The notes under the pieces: model-generated
Databases searched by the model: none
What the model was told of the DNA's origin: nothing
Seen by the model: only the letters and a program-made list of their open reading frames with translations
In this document: piece after piece, positions 54,011-62,934 of the stretch
Layout: each line of letters starts with the position of its first letter
How positions within the stretch are numbered: position 1 is the first letter of the stretch
Program-made: the position numbers and the translations under genes
NCBI GenBank assembly: GCA_900755095.1
Contig: CAAEFE010000066.1
Coordinates: 9,246-73,245 of the forward strand
Source of the DNA: an uncultured Bacteroides sp.
Lineage (GTDB): Bacteria > Bacteroidota > Bacteroidia > Bacteroidales > Bacteroidaceae
DNA: 64,000 nucleotides
Direction: 5' to 3'

Positions 54011-56860
54011 ATGAAAACCGATTTGTTAGCTAGCCGTCACATCGGCATCAATGAACAAGATACAGCCATAATGCTCCGCAAAATTGGCGTGAACTCACTG
54101 GACGAACTGATTAATCAGACAATTCCCGCCAATATACGGCTGAAAGAGCCGCTTGCATTGACTAGTCCACTGACGGAATACGAATTTGGAAAACACATCG
54201 CTGAACTGGCAGCTAAAAACAAACTATATACCACATATATCGGTTTGGGATGGTACAACACGATCACTCCGGCCGTTATCCAGCGGAATGTATTCGAAAA
54301 CCCAGTATGGTATACTTCTTACACTCCGTACCAGACAGAGGTATCGCAAGGACGTCTGGAAGCATTGATGAATTTCCAGACAGCCGTATGTGATCTTACT
54401 GCCATGCCACTCGCCAACTGCTCACTTCTGGACGAAGCAACTGCCGCCGCCGAAGCCGTAAGCATGATGTATGCCTTACGCTCCCGCGCGCAACAGAAAG
54501 CCAATGCGAACGTAGTCTTCGTAGACGAGAATATTTTTCCGCAGACATTAGCTGTCATGACTACACGTGCCGTACCTCAAGGCATCGAACTACGTGTAGG
54601 TAAATATAAAGATTTTGAACCTTCACCGGAAGTGTTTGCCTGTATTCTGCAATATCCGAACTCACATGGAAACGTAGAGGACTATTCTGAATTTACCGAA
54701 AAAGCACATGCCGCAGACTGCAAAGTAGCTGTTGCCGCTGATATTTTAAGTCTCGCCCTGCTAACTCCTCCGGGAGAATGGGGAGCAGATATTGTATTCG
54801 GAACCACACAACGCTTGGGTACCCCAATGTTCTATGGCGGTCCATCGGCTGCTTTCTTTGCTACCAAAGACGAATACAAACGGAATATGCCGGGACGAAT
54901 CATCGGATGGTCTAAAGACAAATATGGCAAACTCTGCTACCGAATGGCTTTACAGACACGTGAACAACATATCAAACGGGAAAAAGCAACTTCAAATATC
55001 TGTACCGCACAAGCATTATTAGCTACTATGGCAGGCTTTTACGCCGTTTATCACGGTCAGGAGGGTATCACTACAATTGCATCACGTATACACAGCATTA
55101 CTGTATTTCTTGAAAAGCAATTAAAGAAATGCGGATATACACAAGTCAACGCTCAATACTTTGACACCTTACGTTTCGAATTGCCCGAACACGTTTCGGC
55201 ACAGCAAATCCGCACGATAGCACTTACCAAAGAAGTTAATCTGCGCTATTATGAAAATGGCAATGTTGGTTTCAGCATTGACGAAACAACAGATGTGGCA
55301 GCTGCCAATGTGTTGCTCTCGATTTTTGCCATTGCCGCCGGAAAAGATTACCAGAAAGTAGACGACATTCCGGAAAGAAGCAACATCGACAAGGATTTAA
55401 AACGTACAACTCCTTTCCTGACACATGAAGTATTCAGCAAGTATCACACGGAAACAGAGATGATGCGTTACATCAAACGTCTGGACCGCAAAGATATTTC
55501 TCTTGCACAATCCATGATTTCCCTCGGTTCATGTACAATGAAGCTGAATGCAGCCGCAGAAATGTTGCCTTTAAGCCGTCCCGAGTTTATGGGTATGCAC
55601 CCGCTGGTTCCGGAAGACCAAGCAGAAGGTTATCGTGAATTAATCAAGAACCTAAGTGAAGATTTGAAAGTTATCACCGGGTTTGCAGGGGTTAGCCTAC
55701 AACCCAATTCGGGTGCTGCAGGAGAATATGCAGGCCTTCGTGTGATTCGCGCCTATCTCGAAAGTATCGGTCAGGGACACCGTAACAAAGTCTTGATTCC
55801 AGCTTCGGCTCACGGAACAAATCCTGCGTCTGCTATACAGGCAGGCTTCGTAACTGTTACCTGTGCATGCGACGAGCAGGGGAATGTAGAAATGGCTGAC
55901 CTACGTGTAAAAGCTGAAGAAAATAAAGATGAATTGGCTGCACTGATGATTACTTATCCTTCTACACATGGTATCTTCGAGACCGAGATAAAAGAGATTT
56001 GCGACATCATTCACGCCTGTGGTGCACAAGTATATATGGACGGAGCCAACATGAATGCACAGGTAGGATTAACCAATCCGGGATTCATCGGTGCAGATGT
56101 CTGTCACTTGAATCTTCATAAAACATTCGCTTCCCCTCATGGTGGCGGAGGTCCGGGAGTCGGTCCTATCTGCGTAGCCGAACATTTGGTTCCTTTCCTT
56201 CCCGGACACGGAATCTTCGGCAATTCACAAAATCAAGTATCGGCAGCTCCATTCGGCAGTGCAGGTATTCTGCCTATCACATACGGATATATCCGCATGA
56301 TGGGTGCAGAAGGACTGACACAGGCAACTAAAATTGCGATCCTGAACGCTAATTATCTGGCTACTTGTCTGAAAGATACGTATGGAGTTGTTTATCGGGG
56401 AGCCAACGGTTTCGTAGGGCACGAAATGATTCTGGAATGCCGGAAAGTACATGAAGAAGCAGGAATCTCGGAGAATGATATTGCCAAACGCCTGATGGAT
56501 TACGGTTATCATGCTCCTACCCTCTCCTTCCCCGTCCACGGTACGTTGATGATTGAACCAACAGAAAGTGAAAGTCTGGCAGAACTAGACAATTTCGTAG
56601 ATGTCATGCTGAATATCTGGAAAGAAATTCAAGAAGTGAAGAATGGCGAAGCGGATAAAGATGATAATGTATTGATTAATGCTCCTCATCCAGAATATGA
56701 AATTGTAAGTGATCGTTGGGAGCACTCATATACACGCGAGAAAGCAGCTTATCCTATAGAAAGTGTACGTGATAATAAATTCTGGATAAATGTAGCTCGC
56801 GTAGATAACACCTTGGGAGACCGTAAGCTACTACCCACTCGCTATGGTACTTTCGAGTAA
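54011..56860 (+). CDS. gcvP: Glycine dehydrogenase (decarboxylating), P protein
   Basis: 949 residues from MKTDLLASRHIG, the single-chain (α+β fused) form. The PLP lysine is K704 in HLNLHKTFASPHGGGGPG; the N-terminal half retains SLLDEATAAAEA and the Gly-rich STG-like signatures. It decarboxylates glycine and hands the aminomethyl group to lipoylated GcvH. gcvT and gcvH are not adjacent, so the cleavage genes are scattered. LipB, encoded at 42683-43366, supplies the lipoyl precursor. Confidence 0.96.
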   Translation: MKTDLLASRHIGINEQDTAIMLRKIGVNSLDELINQTIPANIRLKEPLALTSPLTEYEFGKHIAELAAKNKLYTTYIGLGWYNTITPAVIQRNVFENPVWYTSYTPYQTEVSQGRLEALMNFQTAVCDLTAMPLANCSLLDEATAAAEAVSMMYALRSRAQQKANANVVFVDENIFPQTLAVMTTRAVPQGIELRVGKYKDFEPSPEVFACILQYPNSHGNVEDYSEFTEKAHAADCKVAVAADILSLALLTPPGEWGADIVFGTTQRLGTPMFYGGPSAAFFATKDEYKRNMPGRIIGWSKDKYGKLCYRMALQTREQHIKREKATSNICTAQALLATMAGFYAVYHGQEGITTIASRIHSITVFLEKQLKKCGYTQVNAQYFDTLRFELPEHVSAQQIRTIALTKEVNLRYYENGNVGFSIDETTDVAAANVLLSIFAIAAGKDYQKVDDIPERSNIDKDLKRTTPFLTHEVFSKYHTETEMMRYIKRLDRKDISLAQSMISLGSCTMKLNAAAEMLPLSRPEFMGMHPLVPEDQAEGYRELIKNLSEDLKVITGFAGVSLQPNSGAAGEYAGLRVIRAYLESIGQGHRNKVLIPASAHGTNPASAIQAGFVTVTCACDEQGNVEMADLRVKAEENKDELAALMITYPSTHGIFETEIKEICDIIHACGAQVYMDGANMNAQVGLTNPGFIGADVCHLNLHKTFASPHGGGGPGVGPICVAEHLVPFLPGHGIFGNSQNQVSAAPFGSAGILPITYGYIRMMGAEGLTQATKIAILNANYLATCLKDTYGVVYRGANGFVGHEMILECRKVHEEAGISENDIAKRLMDYGYHAPTLSFPVHGTLMIEPTESESLAELDNFVDVMLNIWKEIQEVKNGEADKDDNVLINAPHPEYEIVSDRWEHSYTREKAAYPIESVRDNKFWINVARVDNTLGDRKLLPTRYGTFE

Positions 56861-56916
56861 AAAGAGGTCTATCCAAAGAGATTTCTAGAGCACTGTCTCT
56901 TAAAAAATCACCTCAC

Positions 56917-56963
56917 AAAATAATTCCGGGACTCACATACGTTAAGTCCCGGAATTATTTTTA
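56917..56963. terminator. Bidirectional terminator between gcvP and nitroreductase genes
   Basis: AAAATAATTCCGGGACT and AGTCCCGGAATTATTTT form a perfect 17-bp stem with an 11-base loop and A/T tails on both sides, between convergent genes. Confidence 0.92.
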
Positions 56964-56982
56964 TCAGACAAGAGGCTGTATT

Positions 56983-57552
56983 CTATCTAACGATAGTTAT
57001 TGTATTAACCTTTACCTTTTTCTCTTTCATTGGAATCTTCGAATCAGGATAACCCAAAGCTACACAACCGTAGACTTTATGATTGGCAGGAACACCTAAA
57101 GCAGTAATAAATTCACGAACCTCCGGATCATCACATGTTGTCCCCAACTGATTGATCCAACAAGAGCCGATACCTAAAGACTGGGCAGCTAGGAACATAT
57201 TTTCTATGGCACAAGCACAATCCATACCAGCCCACCATTGAGTAGGCTCATTAGATACAATCACTAAAGTCGGAGCATGATAATAGCAACAATAAGTCTT
57301 ACTATGTCCACGTTCCTGCAAACGAGAATCGTCGCTTTTTGCAAAAGCCCCTTTAATCCGTTCATTCAGTTCTGTCAACTTATCCATATTTTGAATAGCC
57401 GTAAAATGCCATGTTTCCAGATGCATTCCACTCGGTGCATAAGTTGCAGCTTCCAAAATAGCCTGCAAATCCTCTTCTAAAACTTGCTGGCCAGTATAAG
57501 CCCGTACGCTACGGCGTGCTTTAATGTTCTCTAAAACTTCATTTGTTTTCAT
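56983..57552 (-). CDS. Nitroreductase family protein
   Basis: 189 residues from MKTNEVLENIKARRSVRAY, with RRSVRAY and ATYAPSGMHLETWHF (FMN phosphate and ring contacts), then WAGMDCACAIENMFLAAQSLGIGSCWI and the C-terminal VALGYPD. It is a flavin-dependent NAD(P)H oxidoreductase for nitro compounds, quinones or another metabolite. The substrate is unknown. It lies 68 bases downstream of the HpaII-type gene, same strand. Confidence 0.92.
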   Translation of the reverse strand: MKTNEVLENIKARRSVRAYTGQQVLEEDLQAILEAATYAPSGMHLETWHFTAIQNMDKLTELNERIKGAFAKSDDSRLQERGHSKTYCCYYHAPTLVIVSNEPTQWWAGMDCACAIENMFLAAQSLGIGSCWINQLGTTCDDPEVREFITALGVPANHKVYGCVALGYPDSKIPMKEKKVKVNTITIVR

Positions 57553-57620
57553 GGATAACAAGTATTTTATATAAGTATGCCATCATTATTAGTTTAACTG
57601 CATCAATACATTATACTTTT

Positions 57621-58706
57621 CTACCGTTTGACCAGCCCAATCTTTGCATTCAGTTTGAAATAATAGACTCCATTCTCTCTCTCCAGGAACCCGTATTTGT
57701 CTTTCTCTAAAGATCCTTTTTCTAAACGGGTATTTAAAAACAAAAAATCCTCCATTATTTGCTTTTCCGATTTATGATAACAGAGCACTTCTCCATTTCC
57801 ATCCACCAATAGAATACCTTCCACTGCCGAATCCAATCCATTGTAAATCTTTGCAGGACGCATTCCCAATACTAATGCCATCAAGAACTGCTTCATCTTG
57901 AATTCATAGAACTTATGCTTATTGATTAGTTCATCTTTAATCTTCAACGGATTCATTTGTTTAATAACTTCCGTCAACTCACTAATACGGGAGATACCAT
58001 CCAAATGCATGATACGAACCATTTCTGTCAGTACACGTGGAAAATGCAGATCAATCATCAAAAGATTACTGCGGAATACGCGGTCGGCTACATCAGCGTA
58101 TTTAAGTACGCCCCCCAAACGTTCGATCATCATCATCCGTTCGGCAACTTCATTCGGAGATTCAGGCAAAGCATTGATTTTATTCACTGTTGGAGTGGCA
58201 AATTTGACTCCACTCTGTTCCAGTTTAAGATTCGCTGCACGTCCTCCGTCCAACAACGGATTCATTACGCCCAACCGTGAACGGACATTGAAACCTCTTA
58301 ACGGAGCTTTCGGATGCCAAAATGTAATGGAAAAATCTGTGCGATCTTCTGTTTTTGCTTCCAAATCGAAAATGGCAGCTTCGTCTAAAAACTCTTCTAC
58401 TCCTTCTGGAGAAGCAACATCATTTTCCGGCGAAGATTTCACAGCCTGTAATATCAGATCAGCTACAATACCAAAATCTTCACGAGGCATGGACTTACTC
58501 CCATTCTCTCCTTCTATACGAATCGTATCTTCTTCAATATAATATTGACGTGTTCCATCATGTTCTTCCCGTTGAATCATTGCAACAGGCCAAAATGTAT
58601 CTCCCGCCTTTGCTTCTGCTGTGCCTAACACTACTTTTCCATCTGCTAAGAGACGAAAGAAAGAATAGAGTTCGCACCATTCTTTTTTGGTTGCTTCAAA
58701 TGCCAT
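57621..58706 (-). CDS. HpaII-family type II restriction endonuclease (orphan)
   Basis: 361 residues. The opening FEATKKEWCELYSFFRLLADGKV, the central GFNVRSRLGVMNPLLD and the ending YEFKMKQFLMALVLGMRPAKI, GEVLCYHKSEKQIMEDFLF and GVYYFKLNAKIGL match what I recall of the HpaII restriction endonuclease family (recognition CCGG in HpaII itself). No DNA methyltransferase gene is found in this 64-kb window. The neighbours are a nitroreductase and a C39 peptidase, ordinary chromosomal genes. The family call is from memory of motif order and lacks an alignment; another PD-(D/E)XK REase family is the alternative. Confidence 0.7.
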   Translation of the reverse strand: MAFEATKKEWCELYSFFRLLADGKVVLGTAEAKAGDTFWPVAMIQREEHDGTRQYYIEEDTIRIEGENGSKSMPREDFGIVADLILQAVKSSPENDVASPEGVEEFLDEAAIFDLEAKTEDRTDFSITFWHPKAPLRGFNVRSRLGVMNPLLDGGRAANLKLEQSGVKFATPTVNKINALPESPNEVAERMMMIERLGGVLKYADVADRVFRSNLLMIDLHFPRVLTEMVRIMHLDGISRISELTEVIKQMNPLKIKDELINKHKFYEFKMKQFLMALVLGMRPAKIYNGLDSAVEGILLVDGNGEVLCYHKSEKQIMEDFLFLNTRLEKGSLEKDKYGFLERENGVYYFKLNAKIGLVKR

Positions 58707-58785
58707 ATATTTTTGTTCTTCTTTATTTTACTACAAATGTTCTATCTTAATTCTACTACTGAATTTTCCTAACTATGAGTTGCTT

Positions 58786-59589
58786 CTACTGATTGATAAC
58801 CTGCGGTAAGGTTACAGACGACACAACCGGAGGAACTATATGAGTCACCTCCTCCAATGGAGGGAGCTTGCCTACCTGTGCAAACAGGGAGTTTCGTATC
58901 CATTCTCTGGGAGTGACTATGATAAATCGTCCCGTCCAACAACCATCAAAATAGGAAGGGTTACCCGGCTGTTTCTTAATGGGATAACAGATGTTTTCTC
59001 CTTTAGTCCGCATCTCCGGCGAACGTCCGGGATCATTCACCCACACATGTTTATCATCAATGCCACGAAGCACCATCCAGTGCCCTCTCGGACCAGGACG
59101 CAAACCACGAACTGCACCTGTATATCTCACATTTACAAGCACAGGAATGCCACGATCAATATAATCTTTCAATATCCGATAATCTTTCTGCTGGAAATGT
59201 TCGGCACTTATCATGTTTTCATAATAACGTGTCAACGAATCAATCTCAAAAGAATAATATCCTCCCTGCCCTATTGAAGTACGGCGACGGAAAGGAGCAC
59301 GTTTTTTCAGAAAGTAGTTCCGCTGATATTCAATCAGTTTCTTTTCTGCATCCTGGGCTGTACGTTGTGTATCAGCCGTCATTCCCTTAAAATAATCAAA
59401 GACCATTAACGAAGAAGCCAGAGAGCAATGCGAGTAAGGGCATCCCGCGATTTTCTGCGAATACCACGGAACAGGAATATTATTAGGAGCCAGTTTTTGA
59501 GTTTCCTGTATTTGTGCTTGCGCCTGAACGCTCATCCATACAAAGGAACTTAAAAACAGACTAAAAATTATGTGACATTTATTTATCAT
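58786..59589 (-). CDS. Exported C39-like cysteine peptidase
   Basis: 267 residues from MINKCHIIF with a signal peptide (VWMSVQAQAQ). A papain-like Peptidase_C39_2 core: PVPWYSQKIAGCPYSHCSLASS with C55 the likely nucleophile, His in RGHWMVLRGI and Asp in VWVNDPGR. The rest (GTGAVRGL-type loops) is family-like. It should act in the periplasm on peptides; there is no ABC transporter or leader peptide gene nearby, so it is not a bacteriocin exporter. Confidence 0.85.
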   Translation of the reverse strand: MINKCHIIFSLFLSSFVWMSVQAQAQIQETQKLAPNNIPVPWYSQKIAGCPYSHCSLASSLMVFDYFKGMTADTQRTAQDAEKKLIEYQRNYFLKKRAPFRRRTSIGQGGYYSFEIDSLTRYYENMISAEHFQQKDYRILKDYIDRGIPVLVNVRYTGAVRGLRPGPRGHWMVLRGIDDKHVWVNDPGRSPEMRTKGENICYPIKKQPGNPSYFDGCWTGRFIIVTPREWIRNSLFAQVGKLPPLEEVTHIVPPVVSSVTLPQVINQ

Positions 59590-59631
59590 GCAATCCACTC
59601 TCTATCTCTATTACTACTTCTAATACTTTAC

Positions 59632-60249
59632 CTACAAAATATTCTCATCATCAAGAATCCGCGCTGTCTCCACCTTCTCCAAACGTGCACGCAACTTAGG
59701 CATCATCGAACGACGAATCCGCAATGTCATGCTACAATCCATGTCATACGACTGATTAAGAATCTCCGGTTCCTCTTCTTTCACAATGCGCATGACATCA
59801 TTCATAAAAGGATATTCAAACATTACCGTCACATCCTCATCTACCGTCTTTTCTATAATAGTAGCGGCAGCAATCGCTTCGGCAGCAGCGGCCTTGTAAG
59901 CAACAATCAATCCACTTGTCCCCAACTTGATTCCTCCAAAATAACGAACTACTATAATCAGTATATCCGTCAGTTCATTCGAGTTTATCTGTCCGAGAAT
60001 AGGTTTACCCGCTGTTCCGGAAGGTTCTCCGTTGTCATTGGCACGGAAATCCTTTCGCGCAGCTCCCAACATATAAGCATAGCATACATGCCGTGCATCA
60101 TAATACTTTTTCTGATACGTTTCAAGATGCATCTTTATCTCATCGAGAGTACGCACAGGAAGGGCTATAGCAATGAACTTGCTTCGTTTTTCCGTATAAA
60201 TACCTTCGGAAGGCTCAATGATGGTTTTATAAGTATCTTCAGCAGTCAT
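59632..60249 (-). CDS. YigZ/IMPACT family protein
   Basis: 205 residues. N-terminal UPF0029 domain: RSKFIAIALPVRTLDEI, KYYDARHVCYAYMLG, NDNGEPSGTAGKPIL and VRYFGGIKLGTSGLIVAYK. C-terminal DUF1949-like ferredoxin-fold domain (VTVMFEYPFMNDVMRIVKEE). The family is conserved from bacteria to eukaryotes; in eukaryotes IMPACT regulates GCN2. Bacterial role unclear. The promoter element lies 4 bases upstream of the ATG. Confidence 0.92.
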   Translation of the reverse strand: MTAEDTYKTIIEPSEGIYTEKRSKFIAIALPVRTLDEIKMHLETYQKKYYDARHVCYAYMLGAARKDFRANDNGEPSGTAGKPILGQINSNELTDILIIVVRYFGGIKLGTSGLIVAYKAAAAEAIAAATIIEKTVDEDVTVMFEYPFMNDVMRIVKEEEPEILNQSYDMDCSMTLRIRRSMMPKLRARLEKVETARILDDENIL

Positions 60250-60253
60250 GTTG

Positions 60254-60261
60254 CAAAGATA
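60254..60261 (-). promoter_or_regulatory. yigZ-type gene -7 element, leaderless
   Basis: The minus strand reads TATCTTTG, then CAAC, then the ATG. With the start site 4-5 bases after the element, the RNA would begin at the start codon. Confidence 0.65.
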
Positions 60262-60340
60262 CGGCTTTAATGAGAAAAGTCAATCTATCATTTGGAAATA
60301 TTAATGTTCCACTTATCGATGATAGGCAGTTGGGGGAATT

Positions 60341-60427
60341 AAAAATAGTGACGCTATCCAATAAAAATAGTGACGGTATACCACAACGATACCGTCACTA
60401 TCCCGGGCATATCCCGTCACTATTTTT
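60341..60427. repeat. Nested four-copy AATAGTGACG inverted repeat
   Basis: Outer arms AAAAATAGTGACG (60341-60353) / CGTCACTATTTTT (60415-60427) and inner arms ATAGTGACGGTAT (60367-60379) / ATACCGTCACTAT (60389-60401), all perfect over 13 bases. Each outer-inner pair repeats the same word at about 23-base spacing. It lies in the 255-base gap between the yigZ-type and DUF1015 genes; a 96-codon ORF overlapping it is not convincing. Confidence 0.88.
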
Positions 60428-60504
60428 TCTACATCAATCAAGCGTCACATCTACTGATATAGTCCCTATCAACAATGATTTTCGCATCATCTTACAGATA
60501 TTTT

Positions 60505-61752
60505 TTAATCTAACTTATGAATCACCAGTCCCGAACGAAGTTTCGGTTCAAACCAAGTAGTCTTCGGCGGCATAATATTGCCTGTATCTGCAATATCCAT
60601 CAACTGTTTCATAGATACGGGATAGAGAGCCAAAGCCACTTTCATTTCACCGCTATCCACACGCTTCTTGAGCTCTCCCAATCCACGGATACCACCGACA
60701 AAATCAATACGTTTATCAGAACGCAGATCCTTTATACCTAAAACTTCATCCAAAATCAAGTGGGAAGAGATTGTAACATCAAGCACACCAATAGGGTCGT
60801 TATCATTATACGTACCGGCCTTAGCAGTCAAGCTGTACCATTTACCACCCAAATAGAGTGAAAAATTATGTAAGCCGGATGGTTTATAGATATCCGCACC
60901 CTTCTCTTCTACTATAAAGTTTTTATCAAGTGCAGCCAGGAATTGCTCGGGAGTCAAACCATTGAGATCTTTCACTACACGATTATAATCGATGATGGTT
61001 AGCTGGTTTGCAGGGAAGCAAACAGCCATGAAGTAATTATATTCTTCATCACCACGATGATTCGGATTTTGCTTTGCTTTCTCTGCTCCCACCAATGCAG
61101 CAGCGGCAGAACGGTGATGCCCGTCAGCAATATAAAGAGCAGGCATTTTAGCAAATTCGGCAGTAATGGTAGCAATATCTGCATCCTGGTCGACAATCCA
61201 GAAAGTATGTCCAAAGCCATCACCCGGAGCGATAAAGTCATAAACCGGCTTGTTTGCTGTATATTTCTTTATAATAACATCCAGCTTCTCATTATCAGGA
61301 TAAGCAAAGAAAACAGGCTCAATGTTTGCGTTGTTCACACGTACATGTTTCATACGATCCTCTTCCTTGTCACGACGGGTAAGCTCATGCTTTTTGATAA
61401 TACCATTCATATAATCGGGAACATAAGCACCGACCACCAATCCGTATTGCGTTTTCCCGTTCATCGTCTGGGCATAGATATAATAGTTTTCCTTATTATC
61501 CTGCACCAACCAGCCTTTGTCCTGAAACAGTTGGAAATTCTCGGCAGCTTTAGCATACACCCGTTCGTCGTGTTCATCCATACCAACAGGGAAATCTATT
61601 TCCGGTTTAATAATATGATAAAGAGACTTTTCGTTACCTTCCGCTTCTGCGCGGGCTTCTTCAGAGTTCAGTACATCATAAGGACGTGAAGCGACCTGTT
61701 CTACGAGGTTTTGCGGAGGACGAATGCCCTTGAAAGGTTTGATTATTGCCAT
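60505..61752 (-). CDS. DUF1015 family protein, serine-locus associated
   Basis: 415 residues: IKPFKGIRPPQNLVEQVASRPYDVLN at the start, LTRRDKEEDRMKHVRVNNANIEPVF in the middle, ALYIADGHHRSAAAA and RSDKRIDFVGGIRGL near the end. This is DUF1015 (UCP033563), conserved and cytosolic, of unknown activity; the ADGHHR motif looks like an active site. It lies downstream of serA on the same strand, a linkage seen in other genomes, with an intervening hairpin. A role tied to serine metabolism is inferred only from position. Confidence 0.9.
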   Translation of the reverse strand: MAIIKPFKGIRPPQNLVEQVASRPYDVLNSEEARAEAEGNEKSLYHIIKPEIDFPVGMDEHDERVYAKAAENFQLFQDKGWLVQDNKENYYIYAQTMNGKTQYGLVVGAYVPDYMNGIIKKHELTRRDKEEDRMKHVRVNNANIEPVFFAYPDNEKLDVIIKKYTANKPVYDFIAPGDGFGHTFWIVDQDADIATITAEFAKMPALYIADGHHRSAAAALVGAEKAKQNPNHRGDEEYNYFMAVCFPANQLTIIDYNRVVKDLNGLTPEQFLAALDKNFIVEEKGADIYKPSGLHNFSLYLGGKWYSLTAKAGTYNDNDPIGVLDVTISSHLILDEVLGIKDLRSDKRIDFVGGIRGLGELKKRVDSGEMKVALALYPVSMKQLMDIADTGNIMPPKTTWFEPKLRSGLVIHKLD

Positions 61753-61782
61753 GATATTAGTATTTTATATGTAAAAAATTAA

Positions 61783-61811
61783 AGCCACAGACTTCTTGAA
61801 AATCTGTGGCT
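61783..61811 (-). terminator. Terminator/hairpin between serA and the DUF1015 gene
   Basis: AGCCACAGACTT / AATCTGTGGCT arms pair with one mismatch region around TCTTGAA; on the minus strand a T-rich stretch follows (TTTAATTTTTTA). Confidence 0.75.
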
Positions 61812-61914
61812 CAAATATACTACTTATTTCTAAAAAAGACATTCTGCAACGGATTGTTTTTATTCAGATACTACCATAGTTATCCTGAAAAATCCGGCAG
61901 ACTTATTCAGAATC

Positions 61915-62835
61915 TTACTTGTTTACTCTAAATTTCTCGCAACCATCTTTCAAGAAGCCCACAATTTGTTGAGCAGCAGCAATACCGGCATTGATATTTG
62001 CTTCGGCAGTTTGAGCACCCATCTTCTTAGGAGTTGAGAAATAACGTCCGGCAAACTTTTCTGCAAACTCTGCGTTAGCAGCAGGCATAATATCTGTGAT
62101 ATATTTGAAGTCTGCACGCTCTTCCATCAGTTTGATTAGTTCTGCTTCGTTAATCACTTCCTTACGGGCAGTGTTTACCAACATAGCACCTTTCGGCATA
62201 TCTTTCAACAGAGCATAATTGATAGAGTTCTTTGTTTCGGCAGTTGCCGGAATATGAAGAGATACCACCTGGCAAGTCTTGTACAATTCTTCTGCAGAAT
62301 CAAGTGCTTTCACACCATCTTTTTCGATTACTTCTTTCGGGCAGAATGCATCATAAGCATACACTTCCATTCCGAAACCTTTGGCAACACGAGCTACATT
62401 GCGGCCTACGTTTCCATAAGCATGAATACCCAATTTCTTGCCCATCAATTCTGTACCGGAAGTTCCGTTATAGAAATTACGGACAGCATATACCATCATA
62501 CCCAAAGCAAGTTCGGCAACAGCATTAGAATTCTGTCCCGGAGTGTTCATCACGCATACATTGTGAGCTGTGGCAGCAGCCAGGTCCACATTATCGTATC
62601 CTGCACCGGCGCGAACTACGATTTTCAATTCTTTAGCAGCATCAAGCACCTCTGCATCAACAATATCACTACGGATAATGATGGCATTAGCATCTTTCAC
62701 TGCATCCAGTAACTGGGCTTTTTCTGTATATTTCTCAAGTAAAGCAAACTCGTATCCGGCTGCTTCTATTTCTTTACGGATACCGTCTACTGCAACTTTA
62801 GCAAACGGTTTATCAGTAGCTACAAGTATTTTCAT
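61915..62835 (-). CDS. serA: D-3-phosphoglycerate dehydrogenase
   Basis: 306 residues of the 2-hydroxyacid dehydrogenase fold: VVRAGAGYDNVDLAAA, NTPGQNSNAVAELALGMM, nucleotide loop IHAYGNVGRNVARVAKGFG and LVNTARKEVINE. It is the short form without ACT/ASB regulatory domains, so it is unlikely to be serine-inhibited through an ACT site. It oxidises 3-phosphoglycerate to 3-phosphohydroxypyruvate, the substrate of SerC encoded just upstream. Other 2-hydroxyacid dehydrogenases are possible, but the serC linkage makes SerA the clear call. Confidence 0.92.
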   Translation of the reverse strand: MKILVATDKPFAKVAVDGIRKEIEAAGYEFALLEKYTEKAQLLDAVKDANAIIIRSDIVDAEVLDAAKELKIVVRAGAGYDNVDLAAATAHNVCVMNTPGQNSNAVAELALGMMVYAVRNFYNGTSGTELMGKKLGIHAYGNVGRNVARVAKGFGMEVYAYDAFCPKEVIEKDGVKALDSAEELYKTCQVVSLHIPATAETKNSINYALLKDMPKGAMLVNTARKEVINEAELIKLMEERADFKYITDIMPAANAEFAEKFAGRYFSTPKKMGAQTAEANINAGIAAAQQIVGFLKDGCEKFRVNK

Positions 62836-62858
62836 AATCTAATTCTGTTTATAAAGAC

Positions 62859-62926
62859 TCACCACAGATTACCCAGATTCTCACAGAATAAAAAAAATCT
62901 GCGTCCGTCTGTATAATCTGTGGTGA
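62859..62926. repeat. Inverted repeat in the serC-serA spacer
   Basis: TCACCACAGATTA (62859-62871) and TAATCTGTGGTGA (62914-62926) are perfect 13-bp arms around 42 bases that contain further CAGATT/CAGAAT words. It resembles the ACCACAGATTACACAGATT-type intergenic words I have seen in Bacteroides genomes. Confidence 0.8.
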
Positions 62927-62934
62927 AAATATTA

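Noticed and set aside
58786..59589. Bacteriocin-processing C39 transporter
   Set aside because: The protein has a signal peptide and only the peptidase core; no ABC transporter domain or leader-peptide gene is present.
60270..60560. 96-codon plus-strand ORF as a gene
   Set aside because: It runs through the nested palindrome and into the end of the DUF1015 gene on the other strand, has no recognisable domain, and lies in a normal intergenic space.
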